A stretch of DNA of 64,000 bases, from NCBI GenBank assembly GCA_944548615.1, contig OX155973.1, forward strand, positions 22,717,386 to 22,781,385, in the 5' to 3' direction. Every line of letters begins with the position of its first letter. Position 1 is the first letter of the stretch. Below, piece by piece: positions 32,126-44,000 of this stretch. Source of the stretch: Micropterix aruncella (Eukaryota > Arthropoda > Insecta > Lepidoptera > Micropterigidae). The position numbers and the translations under genes were made by a program. Under the pieces are notes generated by a model, which was not told where the DNA came from, searched no databases, and worked only from the letters and a program-made list of their open reading frames with translations.

Positions 32126-33190
32126 CGTTTGTTCGTTAATGTGTCCGAACCAGTTAGGACACGTCTCAAAATATGAGGCCTGGATGACCTGTCGTTCGCC
32201 TTTTGTAGGTCCTGTTGTGTGATAGGGGTTGACAACTGCGGGCAGGATATTCATATTCATTTTACTAGTATACTGGTATACAAGTCAGATACCTACAGTT
32301 TAGCAAACATCCATACGTATTAGCAAACCAACTTTTTTTATCGTAAAGAAAAAATAACAATAAACAAAAAAAAACAAAAAAATACAAGAATAATGTAAAA
32401 ATAGGAAATACAAGACGAAAAGCAAAGAAATCAATAAACACGCCACCAATGCATTTTAGACTTCACTCGAGTAATATTCCTCCAGTGAGTAAAACGCCTT
32501 ATCTGTGAGGTACCTCTTAAGGCGTCTCTTAAACACGTCAAGACATTGCGCCTGCCTAATGTGCTCGCTGAGTTTGTTGTAAACCGCTGGGCCGGCGATA
32601 TACGCTAGCCTCTCCGACTTGGATAATGCATGACATACCGAACGTAGCATGCTACGAGATCTTGTTGGATAGTGGTGATGCACACCATTCACTTCGAAAT
32701 CGGCTAGATTTCTGCGAACGAATAGCGCTACTTTCATTATATGAATGGACGGCAGCGTCATGATGCAGAGATCTCTAAACAGAGGCCTAGGTGGCGTATC
32801 AAGCGCCACACGCGCTATTGTGCGGACTGCACGCTTCTGCATAACAAAGGCCCTCTGCCTGTCGGCTGCTCGCCCCCATAACTCCACGCCGTACGTTAGC
32901 AGTGAATGAAAATATGCAAAGTAACACATGCGCAGCGCGGATAAATCGAGAAATGAAGCGATGCGATGGAGTGCATAGCACGGCCTTCCCAATTTATCAC
33001 ATAAAGCACCAATATGTAGGTGCCATCGTAACTCATTATCGATTACGAATCCCAAGTACTTTGTTGAGGATAGGAGGTGGTCTTCATCTTGCAGCGTTCC
33101 ACAGTCCCATATTGGATTCCCTGTGTATATATATATGTATAGCCCCAGCGAATAAGATTTGCTCTGCATCTTGTCGCACCCACCTTCAGT
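32126..33190 (-). mobile_element. LINE-D: RT C-terminal region with intact 237-codon frame
   Basis: The minus-strand frame 33169-32456 encodes the end of a CR1/Jockey-like ORF2. It has 'KYLGFVIDNELRWHLHI' near residue 37, then 'YFAYFHSLLTYGVELWG', 'VMQKRAVRTIARVA', 'HHHYPTRSRS' and a C-terminal 'FKRRLKRYLTDKAF'. The polymerase core is missing. The 3' UTR reaches about 32126, where a MITE G end begins. A shortened copy lies at 50.05 kb. The open frame suggests fairly recent insertion. Confidence 0.8.
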
Positions 33191-33795
33191 CTGTTGACAC
33201 TATTCCAGGTGGTATAGGGGAGTGGGACCCCGGTGCTATATGTTCCTTAACTTCCTCGTCAATGGTAGTGCTTATTAATGTTCGTGTTAATTAAAATACC
33301 ATAAAATTAAATAACCATGACATTTAACTCATCACACTATTGTAATCAAAGTAGGCTTCAAATCGCCTGTCATTAGAGACGAAAATATGCAGTAGCGAGG
33401 TCGCATTGCGTATTTTGTAAAACACTAATATTAGTCAATGGACTATTTGACAACAACCCATTCGTTCGAGCCATTATTATAATTTTATATTTTATGTTAT
33501 TATGATAATATTATCGATGCACGATTTGTGTGCTGTTGCGCGAATAACTAATGGCAGGTTTGGCTAACTAATGCGCATTCATGAATATTTGTGGCTGCAA
33601 TATGTCGCGTGACAACATAAAATAGACCATCGTATGGTGACGGCTGTGATGCAATGTGTTTTTTGTCAACATAATAATATTTTCATATTTCACCTGCTAC
33701 GCATTCCACAAATAGGGTAAAGGGGAGCAAGCTATAGCGTCTTAATATAAAATAAATAATATTGGATACTGTTTTTATTGCAAAATACAACTGAT
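33191..33795. other. No recognisable feature
   Basis: AT-rich, unassigned; ends at a MITE G fragment. Confidence 0.4.
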
Positions 33796-33799
33796 CTCT

Positions 33800-33984
33800 T
33801 TAATATCACCATTGATTATATAGGGTATAAGATAGCTCAATGCCGTACTACGTTTTGGCAGCTAGGATTTTACCACGAGACGCAACGTGTAGATGGCGCT
33901 CATAGTTCCAAGCATTGCTACATTTTCTCTTATTTCTATTTGGCGTTGTTCGTGGTATGGCTCTAAACACGCCTATACGGTATC
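33800..33984. repeat. MITE G end fragment, inverted
   Basis: 'CATTGATTATATAGGGTATA', 'CCGTACTACGTTTTGGCAGC' and 'CGCAACGTGTAGATGGCG' match G. A 62-codon frame across it is a by-product. Confidence 0.6.
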
Positions 33985-34752
33985 CTAGTCCTAGTCATAG
34001 TCATATTTTATTAATTCCATAAAGTACATACTGTGGAATACGTCATTTTACATTTGCTAGAAGTTATAACAACTTCATTACGTATACATATACTTTTTAT
34101 GGGCAAGGCCCTATCGGATCAATTATAAAGATCAAATCAAACAGACTCAAATAACAAAAAAAAATATAAACAAAATTTTTAAATAATCAATAAGTTTTTA
34201 AAAATAGTGAATTAATTTTTTTTAAATAATCAGTTGGTAAACAATGAGTTTTGCAATAAAATACAATAACAAAATGGATTTGATAAACGGTAAATTATCT
34301 TTTAAAAATTACGACGGTCTTGTTAATTTCATCAAAATTATAAGTAGAGAGCATGCATGGTTAAATTTCTTTTTATGCATTTCTTAAATGTAACCTCTTG
34401 AGAAGTATTTTAATTTCTGCTGGCAACGAGTTGAAAAATTTAAACCCCAACTTAAAAATGATCTCTGGTATAAAGAAAGCCGCACTTTAGGAATTACTAC
34501 ATTATTTTTATTGCGAGTGTTATGTTGATTCAGACTCGAATGCTTTTCCTCGTTTTTCAAATTTAATTTCGCATAAATTAAGCAGTGATATATAAATTTT
34601 GATTTAAGAGGTAATATTTTTATTTTATTTTTAAAGATCGGAGCACAGTGATCGTCTCTTTTTAACCCAAATATCGTCCTGAGAGCTTGCTTTTGCAGAA
34701 TAAAAATACGATGGCCATCTGGAGCATTACCCCATGTTCCTATATTGAATTA
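33985..34752 (-). mobile_element. LINE 3' part with frameshifted RT C-terminus
   Basis: On the minus strand, from about 34745, the frame reads 'GTWGNAPDGHRIFILQKQAL', '...IFGLKRDDHCAPIFKNK' and 'HNTRNKNNVVIPKVRLSLYQ'. Near 34440 it shifts to 'FFNSLPAEIKILLKRLH' and a stop. This is a CR1/Jockey-like ORF2 end. The 3' end at about 33985 is a 'GACTATGACTAGGACTAGG'-like tail. A Helitron starts 4 bp after the coding part, so the 5' side is cut there. Confidence 0.65.
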
Positions 34753-34755
34753 AAA

Positions 34756-35473
34756 TCTATATATATAAAAATGAATCGCCGTGCGTTAGTCTCGCAACAT
34801 CTCGGAAATGACTCGACCGATTTCAATTATTATTTTTTTGTTTTGTTTGCCTTGATTAAGGGGTGGTTTAGAAAAAAAATATTTAGGAAAAACTCAAAGA
34901 AACAACTGAAAATAGAAAAAAATCGAAATTGGTCATTTTGGAAAATAGGCCACTTTCAATAGATGGCGTTCGCGGCGATCCTATTGTTTGACAGCTGCGC
35001 CATCCATAACTGTTATTTATTCCGTGCGATTGTGTAAAATTTCAAAAAGTCGAAGAGTTGAGTCAAAAAAGTCAAAAAAAAGTCGAAAAGTCGAAAAAGT
35101 CGGAAAGTTGAAAAAGACGAACAAAAGTCAAAAAGGTTAAAAAAGTCGAAAAAGTTAAAAAAACGAAAAAGTCGAAAAATGCGAAAATAACGAAAAAGAC
35201 GAAAAAAACGAAAAAGTCGGATAAGTCAAAAAAGTCGGAAAAGTCGAAAACGCATTTATATTTCATCATGTTAATTAAATACATTGAATTTATTTTAATT
35301 ACAAACGACTTTCATTTAATCACCAAACGAAACTCAAACCGTAGGTACATGATTTGGCCATATTATAAATTTCAGTGAATTGTATTTGGAAGGTTGACTA
35401 GGATTAATAAACGCTTATGAAGAGTTACAATCAAATCAATTTTAGGTGGTACGAAGTTCACCGGGTCATCTAG
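34756..35473 (+). mobile_element. Helitron family 3 (718 bp)
   Basis: The 5' end TCTATATATATAAAAATGAA follows A; the 3' end ACCGGGTCATCTAG precedes T. A GGTG...CACC hairpin lies just before the end. The start and end are a form common in lepidopteran Helitrons. The middle holds an A-rich minisatellite. No Rep/helicase. Confidence 0.82.
35045..35250 (+). repeat. GTCGAAAAA minisatellite inside Helitron family 3
   Basis: Irregular tandem units of 8-10 bp (GTCGAAAAA, GTCAAAAAA, ACGAAAAA). The Phe-rich frame on the minus strand is a by-product. Confidence 0.85.
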
Positions 35474-35489
35474 TAATAATATAATAACA

Positions 35490-35725
35490 ACTGATTTTTC
35501 TAATCGTACATAGATCTTATTATTTTAATATTATTTACCTAAAGATGTCTATTTTTAATTTGATATACACTTTAAAATTCAGATAGACAAATAGATGGCA
35601 TTCTTTATCCCCATATAATTTCTGTGATGTAATCAGATATAAAAAAGGCGATTGATAGCACTACTAATTAAAGGTTATTATTGTTATCGTTGGTTAAATT
35701 ATTGGATTTTAAAAATCAATTAGTC
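35490..35725. repeat. MITE G internal fragment
   Basis: 'ATAGATGGCATTCTTTATCC', 'TCTGTGATGTAATCAGATAT' and 'TGTTATCGTTGGTTAAATTA' are the inverse of the G interior at 30.9-31.0 kb. Confidence 0.5.
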
Positions 35726-35977
35726 ATGTGCTCGTCCGGTAAGGTGTCGGCCCTTCGGTACATGGCGCGCACGAGACGCTTCACGTATTGTTTTGCTAAA
35801 GTCGCGTTCGCGTTAATAATAAATTAAATTAAATATCGCTAATAAACATTATCATCGATAATTTACCTACCGCTAGGTGGCGCGTTCTGCTCAACGCTTT
35901 TTATAATATTTTTCAAAAAATTAAATTTCTTGAATTAAAAAAAAAACTTTTCTTCTACAATCAAAAGTTGCGTAATG

Positions 35978-36290
35978 CACGACTGCCCAACAAAAAATGA
36001 CTAATGTGTTCAGGGTTCATCTATGTATGTTTTCCGTTTCTTTATTCCACCATAACTTCTAAACGATTGAACCAATTTAGAAGTGTGTGGTTTTGTTAGA
36101 AAGGTATGCGCTCCCGAGCGTCATAGGGTACCTTAACTGTTCAAATGTCCTCAAATCTAGAATAAAAAATATCTACAATGTCAATAAATTGGGATAAATG
36201 TATCGTGTTTACCATTTCGGAAATATATGTGTATATTGGATAAATACATAAACCACAAATATTTCATAAAAACCTTTTTTTATACTTGAG
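35978..36290 (+). repeat. Repeat H, 5' part
   Basis: GCACGACTGCCCAACAAAA opens it; 'GTTCATCTATGTATGTTTTC' and 'TTTATTCCACCATAACTTC' follow. A matching H right end (GGCAGTCGTG) occurs at 37430, beyond two other elements, so this may be one H copy split by insertions. Confidence 0.65.
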
Positions 36291-36396
36291 CACCGAGGGC
36301 AGCCGACTAAAACGCAGCGGCGGCGCAGCGGCGTGCGATCGTTTTAAGATACCTGCCGCAGGGCGCAGGGCGAACATTTCAGTGGGAACATTTTTT

Positions 36397-36772
36397 AACA
36401 CGCTTTTATTAGGTCGACCTGTATGTAACTATGTAATGAAATCTAAGGTAGGTAACTAATTTAAACATCTTCCAAGGATCGTTGCGTCATGAAAATTGGC
36501 AGCTGTATGTAGTTCTGATGACAATACAATAATATGGTACTGTCGAACTGATCTGATGATGGAGTCGGAAGATATGAACTGGAACTTCATGATGGAACAT
36601 CGTATCATAGCTGTGTTTGGACTTGTTAGAAAAGTCTCGGAATGAACTTTGACCACGATTAGGTTTCAAGGTCTGATGATGAAGCCGGAAGATAGGCACT
36701 GGCATTCCATGATGGAATATCGTATCATAGCCGTGTGTATGTGAATATCGTATCATAGCCCAAAAGCGTGTT
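36397..36772. mobile_element. MITE E, second copy
   Basis: AACACGCTTTTATTAGG at the left and CAAAAGCGTGTT at the right. The 120-bp internal duplication is present (starts 36553 and 36673), the second unit being truncated. It is followed by the same 'TTAGTGTTTTTT' as copy 1. Confidence 0.7.
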
Positions 36773-36784
36773 TTTAGTGTTTTT

Positions 36785-37380
36785 TTAAGCTATTACATAG
36801 CTTTTATCGCGGGCCTACGCCAGCGCGGCGACCGAATGAAGAAATTTCTTAACGAAAATTAATGATTTTAAACTGATAATTACGTCTAAACGAGTACTGC
36901 TTACGATTCGAAAAAAATATATGTTAAACAAGAACATTTTCCTAATATTCTTAGCTTTCAATATTTTAGATTTTGTTTATATTACATAGTGTAATTAATT
37001 TGTGAAATTAGGTCTAACCGAACACAAAAACGACTACTACGCAAATACTATCTGGCGTATAAATTATGAAACCTGCACCATTTTAAAGATAATTTAATTA
37101 TCTATCTTTTTATCTACGTTTTTTTTCGAATAATCCGTTTTTTTTGCTTTATCGAATAAAAAATTCGTGCGCGGCGCTCTATCGGAAGACGTTTAAATTA
37201 TACCGAATCATTTGCTTCCGCAGCCGCAAATGATTCGGAATAATTTTAACGTTTTCCGATAGAGCGCAGTTATCTGATATCAGAAAAAATAAAATAAATA
37301 AATATTTATAATTGCATAAGTTGTTAAAAATGCTATGCAATAGCTTTACCCGCGGCAGTCCCCGAGTGCCACACGTATTT
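36785..37380 (+). mobile_element. Hairpin repeat (HINE-like), copy 3
   Basis: The left end AAGCTATTACATAGC follows a T-run, the hairpin lies at 37174-37267, and the right end is GCTATGCAATAGCTTT followed by 'GAGTGCCACACGTATT'. About 595 bp, no coding frame. Confidence 0.65.
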
Positions 37381-37450
37381 AACTATTAATTGATTTACTA
37401 ATAATTTTAAACATTTCATTTTTTGTGAGGGCAGTCGTGTTTTATTTTTT
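37381..37450 (+). repeat. Repeat H, right-end fragment
   Basis: 'GAGGGCAGTCGTGTTTTATT' is the inverted counterpart of the H start. It is probably the other end of the H copy at 35978. Confidence 0.4.
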
Positions 37451-37844
37451 TTAAATTATTGTTCTTGTGTCATTCCTCAAAAGTAGAATACAGTCTATCG
37501 AGAGTTTGATTACAATGACGTTGCTCGGTGCTCAGTAATCGCTCGATTATCTGGCTTGTTCCGCAAGACGTGACCGCACGGTAGATGCCGACGGTAGCAC
37601 GCCTTGGCATAGCAATTATGTCGGCCAGATTCATCTCGCCAAGGTACAATCATAAAGCCATCATCGCTCGCCATCACACGTAGGTGTGCTCCTTCGCGGA
37701 AACTTTATGGTTTTTGATTGCACTATCTAACCGAGATTGGGCCGAGATTTATAAGAGCGGAGCATCATTTGTGTACTTCACCTACTAACATTAGAAACAT
37801 TGAAAATGATTATTATATTGCTCGCACACGGGGGAGGGGAAGGG
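37451..37844. other. No recognisable feature
   Basis: Mixed-composition DNA, no credible frame. Confidence 0.4.
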
Positions 37845-37912
37845 GGTCGATTACAATGGGTGAACCCGTCACTCCACGGAGTTATAACGGCATATTCATT
37901 CTGTGTCTGTAA
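37845..37912 (-). repeat. Repeat D end fragment
   Basis: 'CGATTACAATGGGTGAACCC' and 'GTCACTCCACGGAGTTATAA' match the D terminus. Confidence 0.5.
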
Positions 37913-37949
37913 TTTTGTGTTAACGGTAATTGTTTCAACAAAAAAAATA

Positions 37950-38536
37950 ACGTGTGTCACTCGGGGACTGCCGCGGTAAAGCTATTGCATAGCATTTTTA
38001 ACAACTTATGCAATTATAATTATTTATTTTATTTTTTCTATCAGATAACTGCGCTCTATCGGAAAACGTTGAAATTATTCCGAATCATTTGCGGCTGCGA
38101 AAGCAAATGATTCGGAATAATTTAAACGTCTTCCGATAGAGCGCCGCGCACGAATTTTTTATTCGATAAAGCAAAAAAACCGGATTATTCGAAAAAAATC
38201 GTAGATAAAAGATAGATAATTAAATTATCTTTAAAATGGTGCAGGTTTCATAATAATACGCCAGATAGTATTTGCGTAGTAGTCGTTTTTGTGTTCAGTT
38301 AGACGTAATTTCATAAATTAATTACACTATGTAATATAAACAAAATCTAAAATATTCAAAGCTAAGAATATTAGGAAAATGTTCTTGTTTAACATATATT
38401 TTTTTTGAATCGTAAGCAGTACCTACTCGTTTAGACGTAATTATCAGTTTAAAATCATTAATTTTCGTTAAGAAATTTCTTCATTCGCTCGCCGCGCTGG
38501 CCTAGGCCCGCGATAAAAGCTATGCAATAGCTTAAA
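37950..38536 (-). mobile_element. Hairpin repeat (HINE-like), copy 4, inverted relative to copy 3
   Basis: On the plus strand it opens 'CGTGTGTCACTCGGGGACTG' and closes 'GCTATGCAATAGCTTAAAAA'. The hairpin lies at 38051-38144. It pairs with copy 3 over nearly its whole length. Confidence 0.65.
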
Positions 38537-38976
38537 AACTTTTCAGCGCGAACAAATTGTTTCTAATAATTTATAAACAGTTTACTTTTTGTAACGCCAG
38601 TCGTGTTTTTTAAATTTTATCTTCTTGCACCATTTGAAAGTCTCATCTGCGGAAGGAGCGATGGAGTTGTAGAGTTCGACGGGTTCAACAAACGGTACGA
38701 CTACAAAAACTAGAAAGCGATAGATGCGTCCGCAAAGGGACATTCACGCACCGCGGAGACGAGACTGCTCGTCCGATGGAGTCGCGGCGCGAATCGTGAC
38801 GAGGAAAGTCCACTCTGGAAACGAATTACCGTAAATCGATCCGGGATCACGGAACACTTCCATTTCTTTAGCTCGCAATCGATTTCAAACAGAGAGGTAA
38901 CAGAATAGAGAACGGGAGTGCGAAGGCGGGCTATGAGTACATGCGTTCACCTAGAAATAGATAGTTGCTTATGGGG
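38537..38976. other. H right-end fragment, then unassigned DNA
   Basis: 'GTAACGCCAGTCGTGTTTTT' at about 38590-38610 is an H right end. The following 350 bp have higher GC and no recognised feature. Confidence 0.4.
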
Positions 38977-39134
38977 CCCTCCTCTATCCTTGTCTAGTTG
39001 CGTATGCGTGTTTATCCATAGCATAGCAGACTTATGGCGTCGAAGCGTTGCCATGGTGATAAATAAGCGTTGCCATAGTGAAGTAGGTATGTACGTGTCT
39101 CCGTGTATGCGCGGCTAGACAAGGATAGAGAGGG
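38977..39134. repeat. Small foldback element (about 158 bp)
   Basis: The left arm CCCTCCTCTATCCTTGTCTAG is matched by CTAGACAAGGATAGAGAGGG at the right, separated by about 115 bp. Inside, 'GCGTTGCCATGGTGATAAAT' is followed by a second GCGTTGCCAT. Confidence 0.75.
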
Positions 39135-40236
39135 TACTATATGCTGTTGTCTCTTTCTATTCGGCTGACGCATTCTCAGGCTGGTCACGAGGTCTAGTAG
39201 TTATATGTCAATGATGTCAATGATTTCAAATCGCTGATAGATATACCATTGATTATATATAATATTCAGTTTCAAAAATCAGATTGTTGAAACTTGACAT
39301 ATTTATATACATATTTCGGAACGCATGTAGTGTCCGGTCCTATTTCATTTATCAAAAAAAAAGAAAACTAATATATTCGATCATTTTAGTGCTAAATCTA
39401 ATAGAAAATAGCTTCGGACGCGCAATATTTCGTGCCTAAAATCTTTATACTATGGGTTAAAAAATATATATATTTTTAGTTTTTAAGATAGTTTTTAGAA
39501 AAACTAACCTAACCTACCGGAATATAGGTATTTGAAGCTTCTTTAAATGTCTATATTTCGCTTATTTATTGAGGCCGAATAAAGTCGGGTGACGTTAAAA
39601 TACCAAAAATGTAGAATAGGTACCAATACTAGTGTAACGGTGTGTTCTAGCTGACTGACGATTTTTCAGCCCAGTTATAGAACACGGTTTTCTAAACTAT
39701 TTCCAGTAGTATCCGGCTGGTATGATAAACAAAGAGATATTAGGACTGTATTGGATTTATGGGATAAATGTACGTTTCATAACGATGGAACAAATGCCAA
39801 CAAATCACCAACCTCTTCGACGGTCGATCAGTGCATCTGACAGAATGACGAGCTGCTTGGCTCCTACTTGATTCCACAAACTTCGACCGCGAAGATGCTG
39901 GACCGCACGCGCAATTCTTCAAACAGCACACATCAATTTGCACCACGCACCAATTTGCACGAGAGTTTTTCAACGATTTTGCGACAATGATTCGACGGCG
40001 GGTAGGACACAACTCGAATGCATAAAGCGTCCGCGCGGTGTTCACGGCTCGCTTACGAGTGTGTGTGTGTGTGTCCAATGACGACGCGATACACACGTAA
40101 TAATTTGTCAGCACTGCGGGATTTGGATTGGAAGGTTGGTACAGGATTATACAACTAGAATAATATCAATATTTCAAAGTTCGCACTAAAATACAGTAAT
40201 ACCAAAACAAAAAAAAAATATTTATTTATTAGATTT
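39135..40236. other. No recognisable gene in about 1.1 kb
   Basis: A short (GT)n run lies at about 40056-40073. A 124-codon minus frame (40114-39740) has no recognised motif. A few bases near 39240 resemble a MITE G end. Confidence 0.4.
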
Positions 40237-40839
40237 TTTATAATTTATTAGATTGCTTAACTCCATGGTATGATTTGGCAACCCTTTTGCATCGGCGAAA
40301 TGCAGGTGGCGCCAATAGCATTGATGGCGAAACTAATAGCATTGTTTTTGGCTATCTATAATAACATTTATAATGAATAGTTTTTTATAAAGCACTGATT
40401 GATTATTTTTAAACCCATTAATTTAAACAATGATAACAATAATAACATTCACTTGTTAGTGTCACCGTTTGCATTTTTATATAGGCTGATTATATCACAG
40501 AAATAATTGAGAGACAGAATGTAATCTATTATTACGTATCGATACCTGTATAATATTAAAAATTGTCATCTTTATGTAAATAATATTAAAATGATAAGAG
40601 CTAAGATTTAAAAAATCGTTGGTATTATATTAATATTTTATACAGTTTAGGTGTGATCGGAACGCCATCTACAGTGCGCTGTCATACTGTTATGCCACGA
40701 ATAGTGGCGTAATCGAATATAATATGGTAAGAGAAGATTAATCAATTTTGTGTCACCTACACGTTGCGTTTCGTAGAAAACCCCTAGCTGCCATATCGTA
40801 GAGCGGCGTTGAGCAATCGAATACGCTATATAATCAATG
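40237..40839. mobile_element. MITE G, near full length
   Basis: The left end 'TATTAGATTGCTTAACTCC' and the right end 'GAGCAATCGAATACGCTATA' are inverted relatives. It is collinear with 9363-9932, including 'GCGAAATGCAGGTGGCG'. Confidence 0.7.
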
Positions 40840-41227
40840 GCTAGGTATAAACTTGGTAATGATAGAGCAATTTTATTTACCTTTCGTTGTAATCTAACGC
40901 GACCGATTTGTTTGGTCGTTTTCATCAAAAATGTATCGACCAATGCCCACTTTCACTCGATCGACTAAAAAGTGAGAGCTTCATAGGTTGAAATTTAGAA
41001 AAATAAGTACGAATAACGTGATTAGCAGTTTGTTATATAAAAGCGTTGTACGACAACTACTATATTAGATCCGAAAGGTCTTATGAAATTGAAGAATATC
41101 GCGGTTGTTTGACAATAAAGGATGTTGTAACCGCCGTTGTCCAGGGTAGACTGAAACGTCGGGTGCTACAAACTGCACGCGGTAAATCCGTAGATTAATC
41201 TAATTTGATAGTACTCGTAGATTGACA
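40840..41227. other. No recognisable feature
   Basis: Unassigned; 'CGTCGGGTGCTACAAACTGCACG' near 41157 also occurs at 1032, so part of it is repeat flank. Confidence 0.4.
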
Positions 41228-41905
41228 GCTAACGGCTCCTGCGCAGTTGGGCCATTAAGACCTAATTGTTATCTCTGGACGGCTCAACTCACGGTTTAAC
41301 TCCTATCCAGTAGCCTTCTCGGAGAGTGCCGAACTTGGAACGGACTCTGTGTTCCCAGGTGGATTAGTTCCTCTGAAGGATGGCCTTCGTGCGCTGCTGG
41401 GTGGTTTGCGCATCGTGCGGCGTCATCCAACTGAGGGGTGGGGGGTCTGGAAATGCTCTTATACGCTTACTAAGCAGCGGAGGTGGTTTTTAACCTGTTG
41501 TCAGCCACTCTTGAAACGATCCTTCGGCCATCCGATTCCGTGTGATTTTACCGGACAATGGGCGCCAGGGTCTACAATGAATACTTATTGATTTACCTCT
41601 AACGTCAGGAAGAGGCCGCGCAAGCGACTTCTGACCTGTAACTAGACGGGAGGATGGAGAAATCCAGCTAAAACTGGTAGTAAGGGCGCGAGTTGGGCCC
41701 GCTGTGTTCACTTATAAGTGCCTCGTGGTAAGGCGTTGGTCTTTTACGGGCATGTTGGCGTTGGTCTTTATGGGTATGTTGGCGTAGCTAAACGGCGGAC
41801 TGTTTCGTCCCCAAGTCTCTACATTTACCCCACGGTTGAAAGAACGATCAATATCGTTATACCTTCCTGGGGTGGCGGGTTCGCCCATTGTAGGTGACAA
41901 CTCTC
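41228..41905 (+). repeat. Repeat D, plus copy, near full length
   Basis: It runs from 'GCTAACGGCTCCTGCGCAGT' to 'GGGTTCGCCCATTGTAGGTG'. Blocks are as in 1445-2095. The duplicated phrase 'GGCGTTGGTCTTT' appears twice near 41733 and 41758. Confidence 0.7.
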
Positions 41906-42182
41906 CAGTAGATTAATCCATTGGATTTCGCATAGTCATGATTTATTTTATATACTTAAGTAGTTGATTCAAATGAATTTTGTTTTTAAAGTTAGTAAAA
42001 ACTAGTATTAATAAATGCTATTATTATTGTTCTCGATCACTCTGTGTGCCCTATACTATATAGCCCAGTCTAATAGGAACAAATATCGACGTTTGACGGA
42101 AATAACTGATAGCAGTTGGAAACTTGGCAGTGTTTATTGCGACGTACTGTTAAACATACTAAAAGTCCCTTCCTCTATCTTT

Positions 42183-44000
42183 TGCACTAGAGCTGCCATC
42201 TTGAAAAAATGGCGCTCTAATTCAGTTTTTCGCTTATATCTCGCTAACTATTAGCGATATCGTAATAAGCTTGATATAAAATGTAACGTTTATAAAATTG
42301 TCTACAACAAATGTTACGTTCATTTTTCATATCATCTATTATTTAAATTAAAATAACCTACTCAATACAAATAACGACTGACAATCTAGCTGGGGATTTA
42401 GTGCAACATTTTATGTGGGATGTGATTAAAAGCTCATACCAAATTGGCATAATTATTTCTTAGGTGGTTCTGAGTGAATTCGGGAACCAACGGTGGACAT
42501 CGCGCGGGTGACGGGGTGAAGGGGGGAGGAAGTTTGATTCCGCCGCGCTTCACTTTGAGCCCTATATCAGTCAAAGTATAGGTATTGATCAAAAATTACA
42601 ATGGTCTGATCACTTAAATGATCTCAGTAAAAAATTGTGCAGTGCCATATTCGCCATTAGAAAGATAAGAAGTTTATGCGGTTTTGAAGCAGCTAAATCC
42701 GTCTATTTTGCATATTTCCACTCTCTAATAACGTATGGCCTACTGTTTTGGGGAATGGCACCAAACTCAAAAAGAATTTTTCTCCTCCAGAAAAGAGCGG
42801 TACGCAGTTTATATAGAGTCTCACCGAGAAGTTCTTGTAAGCCGCTATTTGTAAAATCAGGAATAATGACTCTATTTTCTTCTTACATCTACCAAAATAT
42901 TATGTACGCTCGTAGACACCTAACAGAAGCTCCGGTGAATAGTGATTTTCATCATCACGATACGAGAAATAAATCCAATCTCCACATAAACCGACAGCGA
43001 CTTAGCAAAGTGCGATACAGTTTTATTCATCAAAATTTGTCGTTCTATAATAAGATTCCAGAGCAAATGAAAAGCCTCGGAGAGGTCCAATTTAAAAAGA
43101 TAATCATAAATAATTTGGTAAGAAACCCAATTTATGGTATAAGGGAGTTTGAAAATTCTGAGTCTATTTTCCATGTTGATGATTAATGAAATGCGTAAAG
43201 TTTTAAACATAACGGTATTATGATAGCTGACATTCTAATTCTCATATAATTTATTAAACATCTATTCATTTTAAAAAAAACTACGAAAGCATTATTGCTG
43301 GATTGACAATAAAATATATATTTTTTGATTATTCTACATAGAATTTGCATTTCTATTTTAATATATTATTCTCCTTGACTCTTAAATCACATTAGTATAT
43401 TTTGATTATTTGTATATAGGTAATATTGAATATAATATTACAGCGATGACAACTATCACGATAGTTATGTTTTTAATAATTAAATTTTTAGCATTTAATT
43501 TTGTGACGCATCCAAGTGTAGGAATGCCTATCTACTGGAGTAGTTGATTGTATTGTATTGTATTGTATTGTATTAGCGCAAATGCGATATCATTTTCAGA
43601 TAACTCTATGATGACGAATTCATTTTCGGAGGAAGAAAATCCTATCCATAGGAGAAAAATTGAATAATTGGTAATATCCAAAAATCATTCAACTCTTTTT
43701 TTTACAAATACGAAGTTTTCTTTTTAACCATAAGATATATTGATACACAAAAAATATATTCTGAGAGCCACACTAACCTGGATTACATAAATATATTTTA
43801 TATTGTAATAGATCTTAAAAAATACATGATATATACATGATATAAAAAAATACATGTTATAAAAAAAATGTTTATAACATTTTTATAGAGAATTTATATA
43901 AGCTTTATTTTTTACATTCATCATAATACCGATATCGCTAACAATTGCCGAGATACAAGTAAGAAACTGAATCAAAGAGCTATTTTTCAAAATGGCGGCT
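42183..44000. mobile_element. Element with about 115-bp inverted arms around a LINE
   Basis: The left arm (42183-42300: 'GAGCTGCCATCTTGAAAAAA', 'CTCGCTAACTATTAGCGATA') is the imperfect inverse of 43870-43997 ('TATCGCTAACAATTGCCGAG', 'TTTCAAAATGGCGGCTCT'). The interior holds a LINE and AT-rich DNA. It could be a TIR transposon that received a LINE, or two inverted copies of one repeat. Confidence 0.45.
42565..43576 (+). mobile_element. LINE (TGTAA/TGTAT family): RT C-terminal frame and 3' UTR
   Basis: The open frame 42573-43186 encodes 'IGIDQKLQWSDHLNDLSKKL', 'CGFEAAKSVYFAYFHSLITY', 'LLFWGMAPNSKRIFLLQKRA', then 'HHHDTRNKSNLHINRQRLSK' and 'FIHQNLSFYNKIPEQMKSL'. This is the end of a CR1/Jockey-like ORF2 and is the best-preserved member of the family seen at 11.0 and 28.9 kb. 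The 3' UTR ends in a (TGTAT)n tail at 43550-43576. The 5' part is missing. The uninterrupted frame suggests a younger copy than the one at 11 kb. Confidence 0.8.

Noticed and set aside
33778..33966. Frame with 'CRTTFWQLGF' that recurs at several places
   Set aside because: It is the inverted end of MITE G translated; the recurrence comes from the repeat, not a gene family.
35072..35284. Phe-rich 70-codon minus frame
   Set aside because: It is a translation of the GTCGAAAAA minisatellite in a Helitron.
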